Source: VXMT01 sp965204835 (GTDB lineage: Bacteria > Chloroflexota > Dehalococcoidia > UBA2979). From it: DNA of 64,000 nucleotides. Position numbers and translations under genes: made by a program. The notes below the pieces were generated by a model. That model worked only from the letters and a program-made list of their open reading frames with translations. It was not told the DNA's origin and did not search any database. This document shows positions 1 to 6,476 of the stretch, in pieces. The stretch covers positions 186,001 to 250,000 of the forward strand of contig OZ242017.1 in NCBI GenBank assembly GCA_965204835.1. The letters run 5' to 3'. Each line of letters begins with the position of its first letter. Within the stretch, counting starts at the first letter, position 1.

Positions 1-317
1 CCGACGTGGTGAAGCGCGTCGTGACCGACTCGACGCGCGTGACCGACGCCGAGCTGCGCGACGCGCGGCCCGCCTTCGAGCGACGCATCGCATTCGCCTC
101 GCCGCGCGCGGTGTGCTTCACGACGACGCGCGCGTTCGACGTGCTGTTCCCGCGCGTCCGTGCCTCGGGCAAGTGGGGCCGCCAGCCCGTCCGCATCGCG
201 GACGCCGAGGTGTGGGTGATGCCCTCGACGTCCGGCCGCGCGGCGGGCTACCGCGGGGAGGGGCGACGCGTGCTCGCCGAGATCGCGTGCGCCCTCGGAC
301 GAGGCGAGTCGCGATGA
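1..317 (+). CDS. Mismatch-specific uracil-DNA glycosylase (Mug/TDG family), C-terminal part
   Basis: Partial gene whose 5' end lies outside the window; the frame is open to the left edge, and the GTG at 6 is probably internal. The visible ~104 residues match the end of Mug/TDG-type G:U(T) mismatch DNA glycosylases: an early DVVKR segment and the late motif VMPSTSGRAAGY, which corresponds to the family loop that inserts into DNA. These enzymes excise uracil or thymine from mismatches in base-excision repair. The stop codon overlaps the ATG of the next gene (ATGA), so the two are likely co-transcribed. The assignment rests mainly on the C-terminal motif because the catalytic N-terminal half is missing. 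Confidence 0.6.
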   Translation, partial: DVVKRVVTDSTRVTDAELRDARPAFERRIAFASPRAVCFTTTRAFDVLFPRVRASGKWGRQPVRIADAEVWVMPSTSGRAAGYRGEGRRVLAEIACALGRGESR

Positions 318-835
318 CCATGGGGGACGGCGAGAGCCGTTACATTCCGGACGACGACTGCCCGCTGTTCAGCCAGCGGCTCGAGGAGCAGATCCTGGCG
401 ATCACCGGTGGCTCGGCACCGAACGCTGGCCGCTTCTGCGGCCACTGCTACACCCCGATCGGCGAGCGGACATCGAGGTGCCCACACTGCGCCACGGAGA
501 CCTCGGAGCGCAATCCGGTGGGGCGCATCCCGCAGCCCATCGTCGAGATGCTGCAGGCGCAGCGCAAGACGGAGAGCCGCATCGTCAACGGCTTCGCGTA
601 CCTGGGGCTGACGCTCGCCGTGGTCGGTGGCCTCGTGCTCGTCCTCGGCGTCCCGTACCTGCGCGAGCACCTCATCTGGGCGACGATCGTCTACGCGGCC
701 GTGCTCATCGTCGGCGGGCGCGTGCTGGCGGGCGTCCTCGGCGGCTACTACGGCGACCGCATCGCCTACGAGCGGGCGAGGGGGCGGTTGCGGGAGGAGT
801 GGGCGGAGTGGGTGGCTGAGCGGGACGAGGGGTAG
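314..835 (+). CDS. Zinc-ribbon membrane protein of unknown function
   Basis: A 173-residue protein starting at the ATG that overlaps the upstream stop. It has a four-cysteine zinc ribbon (C42, C45, C56, C59, two CxxC knuckles), then two hydrophobic segments at about residues 93-113 and 120-141, and a short charged C-terminal tail. The likely topology is a cytoplasmic zinc ribbon followed by a membrane hairpin. I recognise no specific family; such ribbon-plus-hairpin proteins are common and usually uncharacterised. Longer versions starting further upstream would overlap the glycosylase in another frame and are not supported. Confidence 0.55.
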   Translation: MTMGDGESRYIPDDDCPLFSQRLEEQILAITGGSAPNAGRFCGHCYTPIGERTSRCPHCATETSERNPVGRIPQPIVEMLQAQRKTESRIVNGFAYLGLTLAVVGGLVLVLGVPYLREHLIWATIVYAAVLIVGGRVLAGVLGGYYGDRIAYERARGRLREEWAEWVAERDEG

Positions 836-864
836 ACTGGAGGCCAGCATGAGGGGACGGGTGC

Positions 865-1542
865 GTGACCGCAGTCGCTGACCCTGGGATCCCACGCGGG
901 GCGCATCTTGCGGGCCTTCGATCGAGGCTTGTCACCAAGCTCACGGGGCTGACCTCCCATCAGCTCAGGTACTGGCACGGCTCTGGACTGCTGGAGGCAT
1001 CGCTCAGGCTGGGCGGCCCCGGCGTCCCGCGCCTCTACAGCTGGGTTGACTATCTCCGGCTGCGCTTAGCCGCCCAGCTCAAGTCGGAAGACGTTCCGAC
1101 CAATCGCATCCGCGAAGCGGTGGTGTTCCTCGATGCCAACTTCGAGGACTGGTATCTGCTCCCTGATCCGGTCCACGCCTCGGAGCAGCGCCACGTGTTG
1201 GCTGACGTCGCGGGGGGCGCACATCCGTTACTCGCCGACCGGGCTGGGCAGCATGTCCTGGTCTGGCCAGACGAACTGGTCGACCTACAAGCTCCCACCA
1301 TCTCCGCGCTGGGGTCGATCGGCGAGCAGGGCCCGCTCGGGAGACTGCATAGCTTCGATGACGCCGTTCTCATGGATCCGCGCGTGAACGTTGCCCAACC
1401 CACCGTGCGCGGCACCGCGCTCGAGACGCGGTTCGTCTCATTGATGTGCCAGGACATTGGTGAGGATTCGTTCGCCGCCCTCTACCGCCTGCCGCCGGAG
1501 GTCATTAGGCGCGCTCAGGCGTTCGAGAGGGCAGTCGCATAG
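865..1542 (+). CDS. MerR-type HTH / DUF433 antitoxin-like protein
   Basis: A 225-residue protein with a GTG start. The N-terminal third carries a MerR-like winged-helix segment (LTSHQLRYWHGSGLL, then RLYSWVDYLRLR). The C-terminal ~60 residues match DUF433 (PTVRGTALETRFVSLM, then a GEDSFAALYRLPPEVIRRA stretch), which is found in antitoxins paired with PIN-like DUF5615 toxins. The next gene overlaps its stop and is such a toxin, so the pair looks like a two-gene toxin-antitoxin operon with this member binding DNA and neutralising the toxin. A -10-like TAGACT lies about 25 bases upstream (833-838). Confidence 0.7.
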   Translation: MTAVADPGIPRGAHLAGLRSRLVTKLTGLTSHQLRYWHGSGLLEASLRLGGPGVPRLYSWVDYLRLRLAAQLKSEDVPTNRIREAVVFLDANFEDWYLLPDPVHASEQRHVLADVAGGAHPLLADRAGQHVLVWPDELVDLQAPTISALGSIGEQGPLGRLHSFDDAVLMDPRVNVAQPTVRGTALETRFVSLMCQDIGEDSFAALYRLPPEVIRRAQAFERAVA

Positions 1543-2087
1543 CACGGTTCCTGCTCGACGAGCACGTCCCGCCCGAGCTCGCGCTCCCCCTTCAGGCGCT
1601 CGAACACTCAGCGATACACGTCCGCGACACTGCGCTGGGTGGCATTGACGACGGGCAATTGATCCGCCGGCTCGGGGAAGTCGAGTGTGACTGGCTCGTT
1701 ACCCTGGACCTACACCGCCAGACTGAGGCGTGGGCGCCCGTCTACACGGCGCTCGCGGAGGAGGCGGGTCGGATGGTTCGCCTTCGGCCCGCGATCCGCC
1801 AGACCGACCGCGGCCCACTCTATCTTGCGCAACTGATGACATACCTCGTAACCGCGTATCGCGAGTGGGCTCCGTGGCTGACGGTGCCGACCATCCGGCT
1901 CATCGACCTCGGCCGTGGCGCCACTACGTCCGTGAGCCGCGAAGAGAGGCCGAGGCGCGGACCACGGGCGTATTCGGCGTACACCCGACAGGAAGTGGCG
2001 GGCCTGATGCAGCAGCAGCTTGGCTACGGCCCAGGCCCGCGCGTCCACCAGCGCCAACGGACGCGCAGAGGCCGAGCGCAAGACTGA
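1539..2087 (+). CDS. DUF5615 PIN-like toxin with apparent ATA start
   Basis: The reading frame encodes RFLLDEHVPP at its beginning and CDWLVTLDLHRQ further in, the two Asp-bearing motifs of DUF5615 PIN-like nucleases, with the usual HVRDTALGGIDDGQLI stretch between. There is no ATG, GTG or TTG between the in-frame stop at 1506 and codon 41 (ATG 1659), which would delete the first catalytic motif. A Shine-Dalgarno-like GAGAGGG (1525-1531) sits 7 bases before ATA at 1539, which overlaps the antitoxin stop. I therefore place the start at ATA; a CTG at 1551 is an alternative with poor spacing. At 182 residues it is longer than the ~120 typical of the family, with an extra basic C-terminal tail. 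Confidence 0.6.
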   Translation: MARFLLDEHVPPELALPLQALEHSAIHVRDTALGGIDDGQLIRRLGEVECDWLVTLDLHRQTEAWAPVYTALAEEAGRMVRLRPAIRQTDRGPLYLAQLMTYLVTAYREWAPWLTVPTIRLIDLGRGATTSVSREERPRRGPRAYSAYTRQEVAGLMQQQLGYGPGPRVHQRQRTRRGRAQD

Positions 2088-2108
2088 GCGCGCACTCGAG
2101 CGAACCGG

Positions 2109-3008
2109 CTACACGGCCACCGCCACGTCGATCTCGTGCTTCGCGAGCTCCTCGCGGATCGCGGCCTGCGAGGCCTCCGAGGGCGGCACCAGCGGCAGGC
2201 GCAGCGTGCCGGCGCGCACGCCAACCTCGTTCAGCGCGAACTTGACCGGGATCGGGTTCGACTCGATGAACAGCGCGTCGACGAACGGCACAAGCCGCTC
2301 GTGGATCGCGCGGGCCTCGCCCACACGGCCCTCGGCCGCCCCGTACACCATCTCGCGGATCTGGCGCGCGACGAGGTGTCCCGCGACCGAGATCACGCCG
2401 TAGCCGCCCATCTCCACCATCTGCTCGGTGTCGTTGTCGTTGCCCGACCACATCAGGAAGCCCTCGGGTGCGCCGGTCAGGATCTCCTCGATCTGCGCGA
2501 AGTCTCCGCTCGCCTCCTTGATGCCGATGATGTTCGGCACCTCGGCGAGGCGCAGCGTGGTCTCGGCCGTCATGTTGAGCGAAGTGCGCGACGGCACGTT
2601 GTAGAGGATGCAGGGCAGCGGCGTCGCCTCGGCCAGCGTCGTGAAGTGCTGGACCAGGCCCTCCTGCGGCGGCTTGTTGTAGTACGGCACGGTCAGCATC
2701 ACCGCGTCCATGCCGGCGTCGACGCAGGCACGCACCAGCGGCAGCGACTCGTTCGTCGCGTTCGTCGACGCGCCGCCCACCAGCGGCACGTCGGGGCCGA
2801 CCGCCGCACGGACCGTGCGCCAGACCTCCACCTGCTCCTCGGCGGAGAGCGACGGCGCCTCGCCGGTCGTGCCGGTGACGACGAGCCCGTCGTTGCCGGA
2901 GGCGATGAGCGCGCGCGCCAGCTCGCCGACCGCCGCGAAGTCGACGGCGCCGTCGTCGTCGAAAGGTGTGACCATGGCTGTGAGCACGCGGCCGATCTCG
3001 TTGGTCAT
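2109..3008 (-). CDS. dapA: 4-hydroxy-tetrahydrodipicolinate synthase
   Basis: A 299-residue DHDPS-family TIM-barrel enzyme that condenses pyruvate with aspartate semialdehyde in the lysine/diaminopimelate pathway. Visible landmarks are the GTTGE motif (46-50), Tyr136 in YNVPSRT, Arg141 for carboxylate binding, and the Schiff-base Lys164 in GIKEASGD. The length is normal for the family. It lies just downstream of asd on the same strand with a ~54-base gap, matching the pathway order asd then dapA; dapB is further upstream on the same strand. The start is ATG. Confidence 0.95.
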   Translation of the reverse strand: MTNEIGRVLTAMVTPFDDDGAVDFAAVGELARALIASGNDGLVVTGTTGEAPSLSAEEQVEVWRTVRAAVGPDVPLVGGASTNATNESLPLVRACVDAGMDAVMLTVPYYNKPPQEGLVQHFTTLAEATPLPCILYNVPSRTSLNMTAETTLRLAEVPNIIGIKEASGDFAQIEEILTGAPEGFLMWSGNDNDTEQMVEMGGYGVISVAGHLVARQIREMVYGAAEGRVGEARAIHERLVPFVDALFIESNPIPVKFALNEVGVRAGTLRLPLVPPSEASQAAIREELAKHEIDVAVAV

Positions 3009-3062
3009 TGGAGCCTCCCCGTCGCGGCGCGCCGGGAACGTCCAGGCGGCGCGCTGTGTGCC

Positions 3063-4088
3063 CTACAGTTTGCCTCGCCGGATCAACTCCTCGGCGATCT
3101 GGATGGCGTTGGTGGCCGCGCCCTTGCGCAGATTGTCGGTCACGCACCAGAACGCGGCGCCGTGCTCGACCGACGTGTCGGCCCGCAGCCGCCCCACAAA
3201 CGTGCGGTCGTCGCCGGCCGTGTTGAGTGGCGTCGGGTAGACAGCCGCGGCCGGGTCGTCCATCAGCTCGATGCCCTCGTGCGCCTCGAGGGCTGCACGC
3301 AACTCGCCGATCGGAGCCTGGTCGGAGAACTCGACGTGGACCGCCTCGGCGTGGCCGATCATCGTCGGGATGCGTGCGCAGGTCGACGAGAAGGGCAGCT
3401 CCGGGAGGTGGAGGATCTTGCGCGTCTCGTTGCGCATCTTCAGCTCCTCGCGCGTGTAGCCGTCCTCCTCGAAGGCGTCGACGTGCGGGAGCACGTTGAG
3501 CGCGATCTGGTGGGGGAACTGCTCCGGCGCGGGGAGCTCCTCGCCGCGCCCGTGGGCGGCAAGCTGCGCGTCGAGCTCCGCTGCGGCAGCGGCGCCCGCG
3601 CCGGTCACGGCCTGGTAGGTAGCGGCGGTCACACGCTTGAGCGGCGCGACCGTCCGCATCGCGTGCAGCACGAGGGCGAGCGGGGTGGTGGTGCAGTTGG
3701 GGATCGAGATGATGCCCTCATGCCACTCGACATCCTCGCCGTTCACCTCGGGCACGACGAGCGGGACGTTCGACTCCATGCGGAACGCGGAGCCGTCGTC
3801 GATGAGGATGCCGCCGGCGTCGGCGATCCTCGGGCCCCACATGCGCGAGGCGTCGGCGGTGGCCGAGCAGAAGACGAGGTCGGCGCCCTCGATGGCGTCC
3901 TCGGTGGTCTCGCGGACGGTGATGGTCTGGTCGCGGTAGCGCAGCTCACGGCCGGCGGAGCGTGCGGTGGCGAGAAGGCGCAGGTTGCCCACGGGCAGGT
4001 CGCGCTCGGCCGCGACGTCGAGGAAGACGGCGCCGACGGCCCCCGTCGCGCCGATGACGGCGATGTCGAGTCCATTGGTGTTGCTCAT
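3063..4088 (-). CDS. asd: Aspartate-semialdehyde dehydrogenase
   Basis: A 341-residue NADPH-dependent enzyme that reduces aspartyl phosphate to aspartate semialdehyde, the branch point to lysine, threonine and methionine. Seen: an N-terminal Rossmann loop GATGAVG (13-19), the catalytic Cys132 in IPNCTTTP, and the late AFWCVTDNLRKGAATNA stretch typical of the family. I chose the ATG at 4088; an in-frame TTG three codons upstream is less likely. Its product feeds DapA, the next gene on this strand, and threonine synthase encoded at 33001. Confidence 0.95.
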   Translation of the reverse strand: MSNTNGLDIAVIGATGAVGAVFLDVAAERDLPVGNLRLLATARSAGRELRYRDQTITVRETTEDAIEGADLVFCSATADASRMWGPRIADAGGILIDDGSAFRMESNVPLVVPEVNGEDVEWHEGIISIPNCTTTPLALVLHAMRTVAPLKRVTAATYQAVTGAGAAAAAELDAQLAAHGRGEELPAPEQFPHQIALNVLPHVDAFEEDGYTREELKMRNETRKILHLPELPFSSTCARIPTMIGHAEAVHVEFSDQAPIGELRAALEAHEGIELMDDPAAAVYPTPLNTAGDDRTFVGRLRADTSVEHGAAFWCVTDNLRKGAATNAIQIAEELIRRGKL

Positions 4089-4245
4089 GGTGATCAATCG
4101 TAAGGCTACCGATGCTCTGCGTCGCGCTTCATAACAAGCCGGATATTCCAGGATTCCGTATGTTACCTAGACGCACGCAGGTGTGAACTGCTAACGTGCT
4201 CAGACCCACCACCAATCGGGGCTCAGCGGCCCCGGGAGGACCGGC

Positions 4246-4530
4246 GTGATCGAGTACCACGGTGAGCCCATCCCGGAGATCTGCGATGTCTGCAAGTACG
4301 CCGTCGAGCACGACCTCGACTGTGGCTACGAGCACGGCCGCACGAACATCGCCTCGATGTGGCTCGTCCAGGACCTGGCTGCGGCCGGCGAGTCGGTCCG
4401 GCTTCGGGCGGTTGCGGTCTCGGCGGCTGGAGTTGAACCCGGACCAGTACACCGCCTCGAACCGCGCCATTGGTTCTGGGCGATGTTCCACGAGCCCGAC
4501 ATCCGCATCTCGTTGAGGAGGTCCCAATGA
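4246..4530 (+). CDS. Small hypothetical protein with N-terminal Cys motif
   Basis: A 94-residue reading frame beginning at GTG and ending four bases into the next gene (ATGA overlap). A CDVC pair is followed by a third Cys about ten residues on, which could hold a metal; nothing else is recognisable. The second half is Arg/Val-rich and less convincing, and an alternative frame over 4400-4516 also looks protein-like, so an undetected frameshift is possible. A good Shine-Dalgarno sequence for the next gene lies within its last codons. No function is proposed. Confidence 0.35.
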   Translation: MIEYHGEPIPEICDVCKYAVEHDLDCGYEHGRTNIASMWLVQDLAAAGESVRLRAVAVSAAGVEPGPVHRLEPRHWFWAMFHEPDIRISLRRSQ

Positions 4531-4697
4531 GCGAGGAACCCCGCATGCGTGACCTCTACCAGGAGTACCTGGAGGGTCGCGTCACGTTCGAGCACCTCGT
4601 CGAGACCGCGAATCGCTTCGTCGAGCGCTGGGAGGCCGAGCGGGCGACGATGGACACGGGTGCAACTCGGCCGGAGTCGAGCGAGCCGTCCCCGTAG
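4527..4697 (+). CDS. 56-residue hypothetical protein (intact copy of a tandem pair)
   Basis: Encodes MSEEPRMRDLYQEYLEGRVT and onward, a 56-residue acidic, probably helical protein. It starts at the ATG overlapping the preceding stop, with GAGGAGG upstream as a strong ribosome-binding site. A second, degraded copy follows immediately (4705-4875) with clearly related sequence throughout (DPRMRDLY, GRVTFEHLVE, ANR, RWEAE), so this is the intact member of a recent tandem duplication. I do not recognise the family. Conservation of the protein sequence in both copies supports it being a real gene. Confidence 0.55.
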   Translation: MSEEPRMRDLYQEYLEGRVTFEHLVETANRFVERWEAERATMDTGATRPESSEPSP

Positions 4698-4704
4698 TGG
4701 CCCA

Positions 4705-4875
4705 ATGACGAACGATCCGCGAATGCGCGATCTCTACTAGGAGTACCTCCAAGGCCGGGTAACCTTCGAGCACCTTGTTGAGGTCGCGAACCGCGGCCTC
4801 GCCCGTTGGGAAGCCGAGAAAGCAGCCCTCGAGGCGGAAGCGCAGCGGTCAGGGTCGAACGAGTCGGCCTCGTAG
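4705..4875 (+). pseudogene. Tandem duplicate of the 56-residue gene, broken by an amber codon
   Basis: The frame begins ATG at 4705 and reads MTNDPRMRDLY, then hits TAG (4738-4740) exactly where the intact neighbour has CAG (Gln12). After the TAG the same frame continues for 45 codons with strong similarity to the neighbour (EYLQGRVTFEHLVEVANR, then RWEAEKAALEAEA) and ends at 4875. No in-frame NTG restart is evident just after the stop. A single C-to-T change in a duplicated copy explains it. Readthrough cannot be excluded but has no support. Confidence 0.65.
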
Positions 4876-4922
4876 GCGGCGCTACTCGGCCGCCCCCTGC
4901 CCCAGCGTCACCATCCGCCGGT

Positions 4923-5570
4923 TCAACTCGAACAGCATCTGCCGCGCCGGGTCGCCCGAGGGGTCGATGCGGACGCCCGCCCACGGGGGCCCGCCCAACC
5001 GACGTCGAGTGATGCGTCGACGTGTCTCGCGCTGTCGTCGAAGTAGAGGATGCGGCGGCCCATGAGGCCGGTGGCCTCCATCACCGCCTCGAAGATCGCG
5101 CGTTCCGGCTTGATGACACCGATCTCGTAGCTCGGGAAGTGGCTCCCGATACGGCGCACTGAGGCGTAGCGCTCAGCTTCCGCCTCGTCGACGAGTTGCG
5201 TATGCCAGTGCCAGGCGTCGGTGTTGGTGAGGATCGCCGTCTCGACGCCGACCGCGTGGACGGCGTCGACGACCTCGCCGACGCCCGGGTACTCGCCCAG
5301 CATCCACGCCCGGTGGATGTCCGCGACGTCGTGCGCGGTGTACACGCCGCCGGACGACTCGGCCACGAGGTGGCAGTACTCCTCGGTGCCGATCTCGCCG
5401 CGCTGCCGCCGCTCACTCAACTCGAGGCGGCGCTCCTCGAACGCCGGGTCGTCGGGCGGGTCATCGCCCGGCCCGACGCGCGCGTGCCCGTCTGCCCACG
5501 AGTCGACGACGCGCACCAGCACGCCGCTGAGGTCGAAGACGACGAGGTCGTAGGGCTTCGGTAGCCTCAC
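4923..5570 (-). CDS. HAD-superfamily hydrolase, probably frameshifted near its C-terminus
   Basis: HAD-like hydrolase. Motif I is FDLSGVL (Asp13, with Ser in place of the usual second Asp), motif II is ILTNTD, motif III has Lys in GVIKPERAIFEA, and motif IV is YFDDSARHVDAS. The GTG start overlaps the dapB stop (GTGA), so it is co-translated with dapB. The last ~25 residues in this frame are Arg/Ser/Thr-rich and unlike the family. A one-base shift between about 4985 and 5003 would instead read LGGPPWAGVRIDPSGDPARQ and continue sensibly to a stop at 4882-4884. It is therefore a decayed gene or carries a sequence error. The substrate is unknown. Confidence 0.65.
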   Translation of the reverse strand: MRLPKPYDLVVFDLSGVLVRVVDSWADGHARVGPGDDPPDDPAFEERRLELSERRQRGEIGTEEYCHLVAESSGGVYTAHDVADIHRAWMLGEYPGVGEVVDAVHAVGVETAILTNTDAWHWHTQLVDEAEAERYASVRRIGSHFPSYEIGVIKPERAIFEAVMEATGLMGRRILYFDDSARHVDASLDVGWAGPRGRASASTPRATRRGRCCSS

Positions 5571-6361
5571 CCGTCGAGCCCGATGAGCGCGTCGAGGCCG
5601 TAGACCAGGCCCTCGCGTCCCATCACCTCCCGCACCGCCAGCAGCACGCCCGGCATGAACGAGTCGCGGCCGGTCGAGTCGTGGCGCAGCGTGAGCGTCT
5701 GGCCGAGGCCGCCGAACACCACCTCCTGGTGCGCGACGAGCCCGGGCAGCCGCACCGAGTGCAGCCCGACGCCGCCAAACTGCGCGCCGCGCGCGCCCTC
5801 GACGTGCTCGATCTGCGACTCGGGGTGGGCGAGGTCTTCGCCGCGCGCCTCGCGGATGAGCTGCGCCGTGGCGACGGCCGTGCCGGACGGCGAGTCGACC
5901 TTGCCGTCGTGGTGCAGCTCGATCACCTCGGCGGCGTCGAAGTGCGGGGCGGCCACCTTCGCGAGGTGCATCAGCACCACCGCGCCGAGCGCGAAGTTGG
6001 GCGCGATCACGCCGCCGAGGCCGGCCTCAGCCAGTCCGCTGCGGGCACGCTCGACGACCTCGTCGGGGATGCTCGACGTGCCGATCACCGGTCGCACGCC
6101 GCTGGCGATCGCAGCGTCGAGCAGCGTCGAGGTGAACGAGGCGTTCGTGAAGTCCACAACGACGTCGGGGTTCACCGCGGCGAAGAGCGCGGCCGGGTCT
6201 GAGCCGGCCGGGTAGGTCGCGCCGCTCGCGGCCGTGACCTCCCCGCCCTCGACGCCGAGTGGCTCGATGACGCCGACGGGTTCGAGGTCGTCCTGGGCCT
6301 CGACCGTGCCGAGCACCTGGCTGCCCATGTTGCCGCTGCCGCTGACGACGACCCTGATCAC
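5567..6361 (-). CDS. dapB: 4-hydroxy-tetrahydrodipicolinate reductase
   Basis: A 264-residue NAD(P)H-dependent reductase acting on the DapA product in lysine/diaminopimelate synthesis. The N-terminal Rossmann segment has GSGNMG (8-13) in place of the common GxxGRMG. The active-site signature ELHHDGKVDSPSGTA is intact, with His150, His151, Lys154 and the SGT triad (160-162 region). The length is normal. Its stop overlaps the start of the HAD gene downstream. Two GC-rich hairpins upstream separate it from pnp. Confidence 0.93.
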   Translation of the reverse strand: MIRVVVSGSGNMGSQVLGTVEAQDDLEPVGVIEPLGVEGGEVTAASGATYPAGSDPAALFAAVNPDVVVDFTNASFTSTLLDAAIASGVRPVIGTSSIPDEVVERARSGLAEAGLGGVIAPNFALGAVVLMHLAKVAAPHFDAAEVIELHHDGKVDSPSGTAVATAQLIREARGEDLAHPESQIEHVEGARGAQFGGVGLHSVRLPGLVAHQEVVFGGLGQTLTLRHDSTGRDSFMPGVLLAVREVMGREGLVYGLDALIGLDG

Positions 6362-6396
6362 GGTGCACCCCCTCGATGCCTGTCACTGGACAGCAG

Positions 6397-6424
6397 GACG
6401 CCCCACCTGGGAAGGCGGGGCGTC
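6397..6424 (-). terminator. GC-rich hairpin between pnp and dapB
   Basis: A stem-loop with perfect 8-base outer arms (GACGCCCC / GGGGCGTC) plus further inner pairs. It lies with a second hairpin between the end of pnp and the start of dapB. There is no clear U-tract, so termination is inferred; it may also act as a 3' stabiliser for the pnp transcript. Confidence 0.4.
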
Positions 6425-6430
6425 AGTGTA

Positions 6431-6458
6431 CCGGCCCACATCAGGGAGTGTGGGCCGG
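6431..6458 (-). terminator. Second hairpin downstream of pnp
   Basis: A perfect 10-base stem (CCGGCCCACA / TGTGGGCCGG) with an 8-base loop, beginning 19 bases past the pnp stop on the minus strand. Its position fits a terminator for the rpsO-pnp transcript, although no run of U follows. Confidence 0.5.
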
Positions 6459-6476
6459 GCTACGCGGGGTCGAGGG

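Noticed and set aside
4738..4740. TAG as a possible pyrrolysine or recoded codon
   Set aside because: The adjacent paralogue has CAG at the same place and no pyrrolysine genes are seen, so a simple nonsense change is more likely.
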